Translations under genes and position numbers: made by a program | Assembly (NCBI RefSeq): GCF_020360975.1 | Contig: NW_025408681.1 | Location: 1,798,001 to 1,862,000 of the forward strand | Direction of reading: 5' to 3' | Source of the DNA: Hirsutella rhossiliensis | Lineage: Eukaryota; Ascomycota; Sordariomycetes; Hypocreales; Ophiocordycipitaceae | Length of the DNA: 64,000 nucleotides | Part shown: positions 12,023-27,508 of the stretch, piece by piece | How positions within the stretch are numbered: the first letter of the stretch is position 1 | How the letters are laid out: each line of letters opens with the position of its first letter | Notes under the pieces: model-generated | What the model was told of the DNA's origin: nothing | The model's database searches: none | Seen by the model: the letters and a program-made list of their open reading frames with translations, nothing else

Positions 12023-13740
12023 TTAGAAGCCCGGCTTGGAGGCAAAGTAGTTTTGGCAGTCGTCTGCATTCTCTTGCGGGATGGCGTAGACGGGATGCGT
12101 GGGGCGTACGCGATCCTGCTCGTCGAATATCTGTTCACCCTTGTCGTAGGTGGACACGGTCCAGACTTCGCCACCCATAGCGGTCTCGTCGGCACCGGCG
12201 CGGGCCAGGTTCCATTTGTGCTGAGCAGAGCTCAAGCCCGACAGCACGTAGCAGGTGTGGTATGCGTCGGAATATCTTCATACGGGTTAGCTCTTGGGGT
12301 CATCAGCGAGTGGGCTGGGCCATTTATTCCTCCCTTTGGCCTTTTCTCTTCCTTTTCTCTTTTTGCGGCGGTGAAGGGGACGCGGGAAGAGGTGGCCATG
12401 CAATAATCGGCACCACTTACTTGCTTGGCTTGTCTCTCATCCCGCCGCGCTTCGACATGTCCTGGCCACAGCAGAGGATGTACCGGATCAGCCCGTTTCG
12501 ACTGAAAAGGCTGTTGTCTGCCTGCATGGACAGGTGATCTGCAGTCTCGGCCGCTGGCCGCTCCGGCCCCCTCAGGCTGGCCTCGAGTAGCGGCCAGCAT
12601 CCGCCTACCCAGTGGCTGTAGCAGCCGTCGACGAGCTTGTTCGTGCGACCGGAAAAGCCACCCTCGGGTGCGTACTGGCGAGCCGAGAGCCAAGAGACAA
12701 GTCGCGGGACATCAAGATACCTACCGCGTCGGGAAACGTCAGCATGCAGCGCTTCCATGTCGAGAGACTCTAGCGGGACGGAGGCATCGCGAATTGGGCG
12801 CCATACCTGGGGACCGCTTGGTGCGGGGGATCAAGGATCGAGAGGCATCCCAGGGCGCAGAAGGCGTACGCCCCGTGGGCCTCGACGCCCGGCTTTGCCG
12901 ACACGCCTCCTTCGTACGTTTGGCCTGGACATTGGCGACCGTCAGGCAGGAAACCAGGGCGGTTCCGGCGCGAGAGACCTACATCGTCGTACCCACTCCC
13001 CGAGGCCGCTGAAAAGCCCAGCGTGGCCGGCTGCACATGCAGGCGAATCGGGTGACAGGCTGAGCGGGATGTTGAGCAGCGAAATGATGACGGCCGCGCA
13101 GTAGGCTCCTCTGCAACAAGCATTCATCAGCGTCGGCTTCCTGTCGCCCAGAGCCGGCACGGCAAACATACCTCACATCTTCCTCACCGCCAATGGCCAT
13201 CTGGAATCCTCCATCGGGCTGCTTCAACGAGCACAACCACCTCCACATGGCCCTCCTATCAACCACCTCGTAGGCCTCGTCCCCGCCGACCAAGCAGAGC
13301 GACAGGACTGTTGCATAGGTGGTGGCGAGATGCGAGGTCTGGCCGAACCCGCCGCCGAATCCGCCCGTCTCGTTCTGCATGGGGCGGACCGTCTCGACGA
13401 GCCTCGAGCGATAGGATTCCACGTCGTGGCCGAGGAGTGACAAGCCAGCGAGGCACCAGTAGAAAATCCAGGGCCGGCTGGGGTCTGCAGACATGAACAT
13501 GGATGGCAGGGTGCCAAGCTGCTTGTGCAAGAACTTGACGTGCCGGTCGCGGTACAGGTGCGGGACTCCGTGGGCATTGAAGTAGTCATGTCCCTCCCCT
13601 GTCAAGAACGGCAGACACTCGTCGATGGTCTCGTCCTGGAGCATGGAGCTCTCTGTCTCCAGGGCATCCCGGACCGGCGGGCTCGACGTGAAGATATCCG
13701 GAATCCCCCCGGCTTCCTCCAGAGTTGTGTCCATGGCCAT
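12023..13740 (-). CDS. ram1: Protein farnesyltransferase subunit beta, 455 aa
   Basis: Beta subunit of the CaaX farnesyltransferase that prenylates Ras, a-factor-type pheromones and other CaaX proteins in the cytosol. Five exons: 13740-13172, 13110-12983, 12924-12807, 12720-12421 and 12275-12023, with frame kept at every junction. Family landmarks are DPSRPWIFYWCLAGLSLLG, FGGGFGQTSHLATTYA, CQTYEGGVSAKPGVEAHGAY, NKLVDGCYSHWVGG and AYHTCYVLSGLS. The zinc ligands expected in the family (Asp, Cys, His) correspond to D303, C305 and H378. Repeated QPDGGFQ and PEGGFSGR motifs mark the alpha-alpha barrel. The last intron uses an AAG acceptor, less common than CAG or TAG. An in-frame ATG at 13806 lies upstream; I prefer 13740 because the sequence between looks non-coding. 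The length fits the family. Confidence 0.95.
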
Positions 13741-16700
13741 GTGTCTAGTGCGATGTTTGAAGATGATTCTCGGACGGGTGCGGCTCGGGCCTGCTCGGGT
13801 TCTCATGGCGCAGCTGCTGGGCTTGCCATTGCTCTGACCAATCCTTCTGCCAAGTTTCTACCACGCACCCATGTTATTGGGACTCGTCGATGGTCTATGG
13901 AAGTATTGTCGAGAGTCTCAGACTCATGGGGACAATAGCAACAGCAGGGTCGAAGAGTCGATTGTTGTCGGGAATTGTCCGGGTAGCATTCCTCGCCTAA
14001 TCATGTGTGGGGCCTCGCCCAACGCCGGCTTCGGAAAGTCCCGAGCTCCGACGTTACGTCCACCAAAGCGGCACGGGTCAATCAACTCCATCCCGTGGCC
14101 TCGCCATCCATCTCGCATCGAAGGGATTGAGGTCGATGTGCACTCAAAGGATCAGTGCTTCAGACCACCGCCTACCCGCTCAAGCTGCAAACGATGTGCT
14201 TTGCGCTTTCCAAGCCTCCCTCGCGTGTGCAGAAGCGAGGGCTCCGGAAATGGGGATTTGATATTTGCCTCGGGCAGTCGGCCGGATGCCTTGTGCCTTT
14301 GGCCAGAGACAAGTCGTATCGGAGCTTCATGAGTTCATCTACCGCGGCCCAGTCCCTGGAGGCATGGCAGTTGTGCGTTACGGTGCTGACGTGGGTCGAG
14401 TCGACGTCAATGCGAAACTCTGTCGTGGGCTTCTCTCGGGCCAACCTCCTTGCGCATGCCACCTTCGACCGGTCGCGAGAGGATCACTCTTGGTCATGAA
14501 GCTCTCTCCGGCCTTGGCGCCTGGCCACGCAGTCTGCCTTAGGGCCAGTTTCGGTCGGTCGTAGGAGTAAATGACGCGTCTGGTTTACTTGCTTGGCTTG
14601 CCACGCAATGAGTCCAGGGGTAGCTCGTCCCATCTCCCCTGTCACTCAAGGTCACGCTCCGCATGTACGAGTCGTTGATGGTGCCCGTCGAACGTTACTA
14701 GGTTGATCGAACTCGGTGTACCTACCGCGCAGCCTGTCTCGCTCGCGCCATTCGGCGAGGTCCTGGCCGGGATGAACCACCGTTGCTGTAGGTCTTTGTC
14801 GAAAAACTTGGATATGGCAACATGGGCACTTGGTGCACATGGCGCGGGCGGATGAGGATTCTTGCAGGCATTGCAATATCATTTGCCGTGGGCCTCGAAG
14901 GATGGCGTGATGTTGGCTTCGAGTATGGGGTAGTAATGGGTGCGGCATTTGGATTCACGACGAATCTGTTGGTTGGGAAAGACGAGCAGCATAGCCACGG
15001 TGTTGGATCAGGCGGAACCTGAAACATGCAACGATGGCAGAGAAGACTTGTCGCACGAGCCGTTGTCTCATGGGCGCACTTTACATGGCTCACGATGCAA
15101 CCGGGTGGTGAATTCACGCACCGGACCGGCTTCACCTCAACGGACGCTTCCACCTTTACACGCTACTATTTCCTCCGCCTCAAGAGTGCGCACATGAACA
15201 CGCATGTGAGTATTCCTGCCGATACACGACCCTCGTGATGTGTTGACGAAAGAGCCGATAGTTGGCTGGCAGCGGAGGGTTGATGTCCGATATAGGGTAG
15301 CAGAGCTCCTCTCGCGCCGCAGCCAACCACTAACAAGAGAAACAAGGCCGTAGCACGGTACCGACGGTGGGTCAGTGGGCAGGCAGGGCATGACAAGCCG
15401 TTAAGCTCAGTGGACCGCACCGGGATTTGACCGGCAATTCACAGGCTGCTGGGCATCCGACGTTGGTGCTACTAACGAGCCCTATTTCAGCTAGGGCGGG
15501 TGGAAGCCGCGTGGGGCAGGCCGCACTGTGCCCACCGCTTCTGTTTCAAACAGTCGTCCCAATCACGAACGTTTCTTCGTCCCCACCCACGAGTCTAACT
15601 GACCTGGGGACGAGCGAGGTTGGCGCTTGCGCAGCGACGTGGCTGGACACCGGCCGGGGCTGAGCTATTTCTGATGAGAAACAGGTTGGGAGCGTTGAGT
15701 TGGCAGTTGGCTAGACATGGGACCGGGTGACCCTTTATGGTCACGAACCATGGCCTTTAATCATATCGCCGAGAGTCGAGACGAACCAACCCGGATCGCG
15801 GCACCTCCGACGATGAGTGGTGGCTCGTGGCACCTGGCGGTGATGGTGGGCGCGAATCGGTAGCAAATGCCAAGCGGTCGACGATGGCGTGGGCACATCG
15901 AGGTGACGCTTCACGGCGAGCGAGAACCCAAGTTGCCAGCAGCCGGCCAACTGGTGGCTGCGCGCTGGCCTCCAGTCACGAGCTTGGTGGGATGCAGGGA
16001 GGGGGCGACGTTGCGACGGATGATGACGAGAGGCCGTGTGTAAAGACTTGCCTGGACGACCCGCTAGCTCAAGACCGAGGCTTCTCGCCGTGCACGATGC
16101 ATTTATGATTTGTCTGTGTGTATGTGCATGTGAATCGTAAAGTAATAATCTAAAGGTGGGCGGATGCGAGGTGGATTTGGCCGACGGAGGGTTTTTCTCG
16201 TCTTGGTAATCGGCAAGAAAATGGGGGACTGGATTTGCACAGTACTGCACTGTACAATTATCCAGTGACAGCGCACGGTGTTAATGAGGCTATGCGCACA
16301 GTGATTCCGACGACACTGCAGCAGAGTCCATGGTCGGAGATATCTACCGACTGAGAGGCCCATGTCGTGACGATGGCTGTTTCGTAGCACAGTGCGAGGC
16401 CGGCCTGCGGCATTGCCCGGAAGCCCTATCGGTGATAAGGCCGACTCTTGTGCAACGAAAGCCCCTATCTGGCGCAGACGACGCACTCTCAGCGGAGCCC
16501 CCCACGAATCGCACCGAGGCGGTTATCGTCCACTTTATGCGCGGCCAGCATACGATGCTCCGATTGTCGCCGGGCAGGCAGCCGATACCCATGCTCGCCC
16601 ATGGACGGCAAAGGGTCCGGGGAGGGCAGGATCGGACGGCCATCTCGGAGAGCAAAGATCGGCCAGGCCCACCACAGGCGAACGATCTACACGGCTCCGC

Positions 16701-18273
16701 CAGGCAGTTTGTTGTTGGCAGAGGAAGAGAGGGAGGAGAGGGGGTGAGCTTTTAGCACCTTGTTTTTCCGCCTTGCAGCCGCCAAGCTCACTCGACAAGT
16801 TGCAAGGCGCATGCTCACCGGCTTGCTACCCTCGGGACATTACAAGCATCCCCTTTCCTGTGGTGCAGCTGGCGCCACTTGTGTATTAATGCCAGAGGGC
16901 CCTGGATTTGGGAACCTTTTGTCGTGCATGCGGAACGGGACAGTGGGGGCAATGGTTTGAAGCAGATCATGCAGGCGATTGCCTGATGGGGAGACGGGGA
17001 GATGAGAAGGCGCTCGACATGTGCGTCGATGATGTTTTGCTTGCCTGCAGGAAGCGCCAGAGGCCGGAGAAGGACTAAGGACTCTTCAGAGTAACACACA
17101 GTACTAGTACCTTGCGAATGAAGGACCTGTGCACACTACATTAGTCCTGTAGACGGCTCGTGAGGACCTACAGTACATGCTCTGGCTTCCCTGCTATCCA
17201 CCAACACGTAGACACCTCGTATCGATTCCCTCTTGTTCCCGGATCAACCTTGGTAACGTGCGGCACGACGCTTGGTACTTTCACCACGCACGTATGTAAG
17301 TACCTTGGCACCATGGACTTTGCTGAGCCCGTCGGCTTGCACACAAGCGGTGGATCCGACACGAAGAATAAACCAACTACTCGAGCGCGACTAGAGTGCT
17401 GCCCGAACGCTTGTACGTGGGCCTTCGCTTATCTCAGTCATCATAAGCCTCTTCTGATCCGCAGATATTGACCTTGAGGATCTGGGCTCCTCATATCCAC
17501 GAACCCGGCTCAGTAATGCCATGTTGAGCATGCAGGCATCCGCCTCTTCTCTTGACGCCTTAGTAACCAACGCTGGTTTGCTAGGACCATGTCGACGCGG
17601 CCTAACAACCCTGCCTCTACGTACCAAGAAGTACATGCGGCAGTACGGAGTACTTGGCACCTCACGATAACCCGCGCCCAACCCAACCACCCACGGCCAC
17701 AGCGCGCACTGTGCGGCCGCCGCCTGATTGGGCGGGCTGCGCCGGGGCGACCTGGTCCGCTGGATCGCCAGTCCAGCGCTCCACAGGCGTGCAGATGCAC
17801 AGGCGCCTCAGTGTGCTGTCATTGGCTGCAACTCCCAGACGACGAGCTCACCGCCTCTTCATCAACGAAAGGCCCCCTCCTCGTTTCTCCCCGGCTCCCC
17901 CATCAGTTGTGAAGCAGCGCTGCGGCCATGTAAGCCTCTGCAAGCCAGCCTGTCAGTCCACTCCCAGAGCAAGCCAGCCCAGCCCGGACCAGTCCTGGCC
18001 TGGAGAGAGAGAGAGCACGCACCTTGACCTGGGGACCCCCCTGTGCGCCCTTCTCCGCATCCTCGTCCCCTCTCTCTTCCATACCTACCTGACCTCACCT
18101 TTTCCCACCGGACCACCTCTCTGTTGCTGCCTTGACTACGAATACGCCTCCAACAAGGGATTCTCTCATCGCGAAAGAGCGGTGTCACCCGCTGGGCCTC
18201 TATACAACATTGCCAGCCTTCGCTTCCGATCCTACTTTTCCTCCCCTCCCCCGGCCGCCGCCTCTCGCTCAGC
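13741..18273. other. Gene-free tract, 4.5 kb, between divergent farnesyltransferase beta and Zn(II)2Cys6 genes
   Basis: It separates two genes transcribed away from each other and so contains both promoters. No convincing ORF model or RNA gene was found. TACGGAGTA occurs at 17644-17652 and ACAGTAC-type motifs near 16238, 17100 and 17170. The last about 300 bp before 18274 are pyrimidine-rich, as expected for a fungal 5' leader. A long upstream region is common for developmental transcription factors (inference). Confidence 0.55.
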
Positions 18274-18672
18274 ATGACCTTTGACTTCACTAATGCAAAT
18301 GGCGGGGGCGACGCCTTGCTCGACCTAAACTTCGACCAGCAGCTCCCCGACAGGGCCGCCTACGCCTTTTCCACCACGGCACATTCGAGTCCTTCGGCCG
18401 CGTCGGGCATCATGACGAATACGCGTATCTGGCCCATTCCCCTCGACATGGCCGTGCCGCCGCCCAACTCTCACGGCCCGGTGACGGGGTCGCCGGAGGC
18501 TTTCCAAGGCGGCTCGCCCTTGTCCAACTCGTCCAGTCCCCATAGCCAGCACTCATCTTTGCAGCAGTCGCCCTTTCAATCACCATCCAATCTCCTAACT
18601 GACTGGGCACTGCAGCAGCAACAGCAGCAGCAGCAGCAACAGCAACAGCAGCAGCAGCAGCAACAGCAACAG

Positions 18673-18725
<53 letters not shown>

Positions 18726-20923
18726 ACAGCAGCATCAGCATCAGCATCAGCATCAACATCATCAGCACCATCAGCACCATCAACATCTAACGGCGCCTGA
18801 TCTCGCCCAGTTCATCCAAGACTCGGCCTCCCTCATGAACTTCAATGCTTTCCCTTCAGCCTTTCACCCAACCCCCCTCGACTATCTCCCCGCTACCCAG
18901 ACTGCTCTGCAAGCCAACCTGCTGGAATCGACATTCAACGCGATGCCTTCCATGGAGGAAACCGCCCGAGCTATGCAGTGGGGGAACACGGGCATGGAGA
19001 ACTGGCAAGAGCTCCAGCACACTCTGCAGATGGACGGCCTCCCCCGGCTCGACAGTGTTGGCAGCAGCTCACCCACCGGCACCTATCTGGAAGTATTGTC
19101 GCTGCCTTCGTCCTCGGGTGATGGCTGGGCCATGGTCGAGTGGGGCCATCAACGCCTGGACCAATTTCAACAGGCTCAGGCGCAGAATGCCGCCATCTTC
19201 AACCCGTCTCAGACTCTGCACCTGAGAACAAACTCCGACTCTTCGGAAGGTGCCAACTCGATGGATTTTGGCAGCTTTGAGGAGGTTGCGCCGTTTCCAT
19301 TCTCCCCCTTCTCACCGGAATCGGATGGGTATCAAGACAGCAACAGCCATCGGAACTGCTTCTCAGGCGATGGACATGGCCATTCCCACGACACTGTCAG
19401 TCCTACTGCTGCTGTTGCCCCGGTGCCAATCAAGGCCGAGCCATCGAGCCGCCAGAGCCCTGGAAGCGGTGCTGCGTCCGCGTCGCCTCCGTCTGTCATC
19501 CCCTCGCGCAGAAACTCGGGGCCCCGCAAAAGCCCCATCACCAAGACCACCAACAAGCCTGTTGTCCGTCGCATCTGCAACAACCGGAAGGACGGGTCTG
19601 TCGAGAAAAAGGTTGGCCGTAGAAAGGGCCCTCTTTTGCCTGAGCAGCGAAAGCAAGCCAGCGAAATAAGAAAGCTGCGAGCTTGCCTGCGATGCAAATT
19701 CCTTAAAAAGACTTGCGACAAGGGCGAGCCCTGTGCAGGATGCCAGCCTTCGCACGCCCGGCTCTGGCAGGTGCCGTGTACTAGAATCGACATCAAGGAC
19801 ATTGGCTACTTCATGAAGGACTGGAAGGCCGACTACGAGAGGCACATGGACCGTGGTGTGTCGATTTACAACGTCAAGGGCTTCTCGCAGAAGGAGACGC
19901 TCATGTGGATTACTCACGGCTATGGTTTCGCGCTGCCCGTCATGGTTCGTGAGGTTTTTGTTGCTGATGAGGGCTGCTTCTCGGTCGAGTGGGTCGAATC
20001 GTGCCAGTCTGACCAGGAGCCCATCGACTTCGAGGCTCGCACAGAGAAGTTGGACGTGGGTGCTGAAGGTGTCCGCATCGACGCCCTCGCAGAGTATCTG
20101 GACAAGCACATCGATGGGCCTTTCCAAGACTTCATTGACGACCACTTTGAGGGCACGCCCTTTATCACCGAGATCCTCAAGACAGCACACCGCTTCTACG
20201 TCAAGGACCGGATGCCAGTCATCAAGAAGGCACTGAAGTTGGTTCTCGCTTACAACTTGACCATGCACATCACCATGGTTGAGAACCAAGGATCTGAAGT
20301 CGCCCTGGACGGGCAGATTGACGACGAGGAGTCCAAGTTTTATGGACGGACTGTAGCTCCCGTCATGATCAATTTCCAGATCAAGTGCGCACTCGCCGAC
20401 ATGTGGCGCGAATTGCAAAAGGACATATTGGAAGAGCTCTCGTCCCTGTACTCGGGTGTGTACAGCGGTGAGAAGATGAAGAACTGGCCTACCATCTTCA
20501 TGCTTGCTTCGATTCTACTCGCGGTGTGGGAAGAGATGCAGTTCGACTGCCACTACCGGGTGCCCGATCCTGCAGCTGTGGATAAGTTCTGCAACGACAT
20601 GGAGACTACTCCTGTTGGAGTCATCGTGGGTCTCTTCCATGCCATCTCCCAGAAGCTGCCGGCTTTTGTCGACTGGGACACGCGCCAGCACGGGCACCTG
20701 CTGCACAACAATACGTCTGTTTGCGAGGCCATGACCGAAGTTCGACAGCACGTTATCAAACATGGTAAGGAGTGCCCCATTTGCACTCGTGCCTGGGATA
20801 AATCTAACTGCTGTGAATCCAGAGGCCTATTTGCGAACCCGAAAAGAGACCAAGTTCGATAGGTACGACTTTGACTCGCTGTCCAACAAGTTCCTGTCGA
20901 AGCTCGTCATCCGAGCCAACTGA
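18274..20923 (+). CDS. Zn(II)2Cys6 transcription factor with polyglutamine tract, 863 aa
   Basis: Fungal binuclear-zinc-cluster regulator, expected to be nuclear and DNA-binding. Exons 18274-20764 and 20823-20923; the 58-nt intron has GTAAGG, CTAAC and CAG signals. A Ser/Pro-rich N-terminus is followed by about 40 Gln (residues 114-153, mixed CAG/CAA codons) and His-Gln repeats to about residue 170. The zinc cluster has cysteines 471, 474, 481, 487, 490 and 502 (RACLRCKFLKKTCDKGEPC), preceded by a basic Lys/Arg-rich stretch (about 425-468). The C-terminal 350 residues are a conserved-looking helical region with MINFQIKCALADMWRELQK and SSLYSGVYSGEKMKNW, and the protein ends KLVIRAN. The last cysteine spacing is long (C490-x11-C502). 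I do not recognise the specific regulator or its targets. Confidence 0.9.
18613..18789 (+). repeat. CAG/CAA polyglutamine tract and CAT-CAG (His-Gln) repeat inside the Zn(II)2Cys6 gene
   Basis: About 40 consecutive Gln codons alternate irregularly between CAG and CAA, followed by CATCAG and CATCAT-type units. The mixed codons suggest selection or ageing of the tract rather than a fresh pure CAG expansion. Confidence 0.93.
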
Positions 20924-23976
<3,053 letters not shown>

Positions 23977-24691
23977 TCGTGCAGGATGGTGGTTGTGTTG
24001 ACTCGGAGTGTATTGCCAGCGGTTAGGCGTTACGGAACTTTGGACCAGGGCGTCGGGATTTTGAAACTGTCCCGCAGGTAGAGATATGGTGACATAGGCT
24101 GAACATCGATGACTGCGTTGTTGTCCTTGTCTCTCGAGGTTAAGAGAGCGTTTCCCTTAAGCGATTTTTTTTTAGTTCCCCGGTTTGGCTGGGGGTGACT
24201 GAGAACGGCAAGACGCTGCTTAAGACCTTAGGGGCGCAAGAACTGTAGCCATGTGCCACTTTCTAGAAAGGCGATGTCGATTGTTTGAACCTTATTCCTA
24301 CATAAACCCATCGTCATCTCTGCACAGTGCTGCCTCTTTACCGGACAGGACAGATTACATACCCCGCACTGTACGCCTCTCCCTTGGCGCGGTGGATTCG
24401 TAGGGCTGCGACAGCCAAATACATTTACACTCCAAAGTTCGGACTTCGGACAGGACATCCATCCAGCAGCCTTCATCTACACATGACCCGACCAGCGTGG
24501 ATGCCTTAAGCTCCTGTCGTCTTCTCTCCCTTCGCCATGGCACATGTGGCGTGGCCTGAGCGAACCGAGCATTCTAGAATCCTCGCCGCCCGCCACCTTG
24601 GCCTTGCCGAGACAGACCGTCGACGTGGCCGAAAGCTCTCAAGGCTTCAACGCTGAGGTCAGCTGCGTCTTGCGAAAACCCGTCGCGGGCC
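23977..24691. other. Intergenic, 0.7 kb
   Basis: 3' flank of polyubiquitin and promoter of the BRAP2-like gene, both on the plus strand. No ORF or RNA is supported. A run of nine T occurs near 24165. Confidence 0.6.
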
Positions 24692-26882
24692 ATGCCATCT
24701 TACTACTATCACCTCAAGTTCGAGCTGTACCCTTCCCCGAACCCCACCGCTAGCGAGGAAACGACTGCGGCGAAGACGAGCGAGATCTGGCAGCCGCCGA
24801 CAGACGCCGGCGCATTTGACGACTTGCCCTCTCATCCCCGACCTGTCCGACCGATTGCAAAAAGCGACGGTCGGCTGCGCAGTCGTGGAAGATCCCCTCT
24901 TGACCGACCCCCAGCCCTCGGCCAAGAGAGCGTTCAACAGGCTTCGAAGCTAGGCATAATCGACTGCGGCGCACCGCGAGCACCCATCAAAGACGGCGGG
25001 CGAAGAACCGAAGTGATTTCAGACACACAGTGGTTGGAGCAGAGCAGAATTCTTCCCACGCCCTCTTCGAATTCCTCTATAGGGCCGCAGGCCGCTGTCA
25101 AGGATTGGCGATTCGGTCGCGTGCGCATAGAGACGGTCGACCCAGCAGGGTGCGCGGACGCCATGCCGGGGGAGACGAGCAAAGCAGGCCCCTCGGCGGC
25201 GCCGACCTTGGGGCCCTCGTTTGGCGGGGCTGGGACGGCGACGAAAGCCAAGTTTTTGCCGCGAGAGACGAAGAATACGGAGCTGGGCTGGGGCGTGGTC
25301 CATTTCTACCGAGACGGACAGGAGTCGCCGTTGTTGGATGCGCCGCAGCCTGGCGAGGACGGACCGGAGCGCGAGGACACTTCGACGGCGGATGCCTGCA
25401 GCACGCTGTGCATACCTGCCGTGCCGGCGTACATGACGCCGGGGGACTTTATGGGCTTCCTCGGTGACCGGTGGACGGGCGACATCAGCCACTGTCGAAT
25501 GGTCATGACGTCGAGCATGAATCGATATCTCGTCCTACTGAAGTTCCGGGACGGGGGTCGAGCCAAACATTGGAGACGGGAGTTTGACGGCAAGGTGTTC
25601 AACTCTATGGAGGTGAGTTTGCTCAATTCACCCTTTCACGCCTTTACTTGCCTCATCCCTTGACACTGACATGCCATAGTCTCAAGTATGCCACGTCGTC
25701 TTCGTCAAATCCATCACCTTTGAAACACCGACGAGACCTCGCCGAAACGATCAATCTGTGGCGTCGTCGTCTTCGGCTGTCTCGAACAGCTTGAAGCCCT
25801 TTCCGCCCCCTCCTCCCAACCTCATCGAGCTGCCGACCTGCCCCGTCTGTCTAGAGAGGATGGACGAGACAAACGGGCTCATGACGATCCCATGCTCCCA
25901 CGTCTTTCACTGCACCTGCCTGCAGAACTGGAAAGGGGCCGGATGTCCGGTCTGCCGATTCACAAACACGTCGTCGGAAGTCGGCTCCAGCGATGCTGAT
26001 AACCCATACTCTCAGCCCTTTGGATCATCCGCCTCCAACCTTTGCAGCGTGTGTGACTGCACAGACGACCTTTGGATCTGTTTGATATGCGGCTATGTCG
26101 GATGCGGTCGGTACAAAGGCGGACACGCCAAAGATCACTGGAAAGAGACTGCCCACAGCTTTGCTCTGGAGCTCGAGACGCAGCATGTCTGGGATTACGC
26201 CGGAGACATGTGGGTGCACCGACTGATCCGCGATAAGGGCGACGGCAAAGTCGTCGAGCTGCCGGGGAGAAGCAGTCACAGTGGTCAGCGAGAAGACGAG
26301 GATGTCGTGCCGCGGGCAAAGCTGGAGAACATTGGGCTGGAGTACACGCATCTGATCACGAGCCAGCTGGAATCCCAGAGGGCATACTACGAAGAAATGA
26401 TCAGCAAGGCAGTGGACAAGGCAGCCAAGGCGTCTGCCGTGGCGGAGAGCAGCGCGGCGCAGTCGAGCGAGACCATGGCCAGGCTGACCAGCCTCGAGGA
26501 GAAGCATAGGGTCCTCAGCATGGACACGGTGCCACACCTGGAGCGGGACCTGGAGCGGGAGAAGAAGAAGGCGGGCAAGGCGGAGGGGCTGGCACGCAGC
26601 CTGGGCAAGTCGCTGCAGGAGGAGAAACGGGTCAACGAGGGGCTGATGAAGCGCATCGAGCATCTCGGCGCCGACAACGAGACGGTGCGGAAGCAGCTGG
26701 ACGCGCTGCGGGAGGAGAACGCGGAGCTCAAGGAGATGAACCGCGACCTATCCATGTTCATCTCCGGGCAGGAAAAGCTCCAGGAGCTGGAAAGGGAGGG
26801 CAAGGTGGAGGAAGGGGAGCTCGCGGAGGGAAGCATGAGCGTGCCCGAGAAAAAGGGCCGGCGGAGGCCGCGCAAGAACTGA
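24692..26882 (+). CDS. BRAP2/ETP1-type RING and ZnF-UBP ubiquitin ligase, 707 aa
   Basis: Orthologue type of human BRAP2 and yeast ETP1, cytoplasmic E3 ligases. Exons 24692-25612 and 25680-26882; the 67-nt intron (GTGAGT...CATAG) falls in phase 0 after FNSME. Domain order: a variable N-terminus; a BRAP2 RRM-like domain at about residues 240-325 (LCIPAVPAYMTPGDFMGFLG, HVVFVKSITFE); a C3H2C3 RING with C361, C364, C379, H381, H384, C387, C396 and C399; a ZnF-UBP from about residue 429 (LCSVCDCTDDLWICLICG, GCGRYKGGHAKDHW); a long coiled coil at about 530-690; and a basic KKGRRRPRKN end. The ATG has a good GCCATGCC context. The family is certain; the partner in fungi is not established by this sequence. 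Confidence 0.95.
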
Positions 26883-27508
26883 AGGGATGACGTAGCGCAG
26901 GGCGACGCGGAGCATGGACGAGTAATGGTTTGCAGGATACTTCCACGAGGCATCGGACAAGACGTGACCATGACGTATAGGACTGGGGACGGAACGGAGG
27001 AGAGGAAGGATTTTTGCCGATAAGTCTGGATGCATGGTACTCCGTAGGTACGACGAAAAGGCCGTGACGGGTTGCCGTGACGGGTTGCATTGACGGACGG
27101 AGCTTCATTTGCACGCGCAGGCATCCATTCGGCTCTACTGTCTTGTCTGGGCACGGGGATTTGTCTTTAACAAGGCCCATGTGAAGGGCCGATTCCAGTG
27201 CCCGCCTCGGCCGCTGAGAGGCCGCCCCCGCCAGTTCTGTTATCGCTGCGTGGGCCTTTGTTCCCACCCCCCACACTGTCGGCCACGAAAACCAACTGTT
27301 ATTAGCGCTCGCCGTCCCCGTCTGTTCCACATCGCCTCCGCCCTTTGCTCCCCCAGGTCTCCCCCCAGGTCTCCCCCCAGGTCTCCCCCCCCCCCAGGTC
27401 TCTCCCGCCGCCAACACCGACATCACCGTGTGCGACGCGCGTGTGGTGCAGCGAGGAAGAGAGAGCTCGGACGCGACGAGACGAGCGGCCCCCAATTGAC
27501 TGCCCGTG
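26883..27508. other. Intergenic, 0.6 kb
   Basis: It holds the 3' flank of the BRAP2-like gene and the promoter of the acyltransferase. TACTCCGTA is at 27038-27046, and a C-rich 12-bp tandem repeat at 27351-27402 lies just upstream of the acyltransferase ATG. Confidence 0.6.
27351..27402. repeat. 12-bp tandem repeat CCCCCCAGGTCT, about four copies
   Basis: Four near-exact units, the last expanded by extra C residues, within the expected 5' leader of the acyltransferase gene. Every unit contains CAG|GT, resembling paired acceptor/donor sites. Confidence 0.85.

Noticed and set aside
15403..15485. tRNA-like T-arm (ACCGGGATTTGACCGGC) on the minus strand
   Set aside because: The loop lacks the canonical TTCRA and no acceptor stem, D-arm or anticodon arm can be paired around it.
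19363..20418. 351-codon minus-strand open frame
   Set aside because: Antisense to the Zn(II)2Cys6 gene, whose plus-strand frame has clear conserved sequence.
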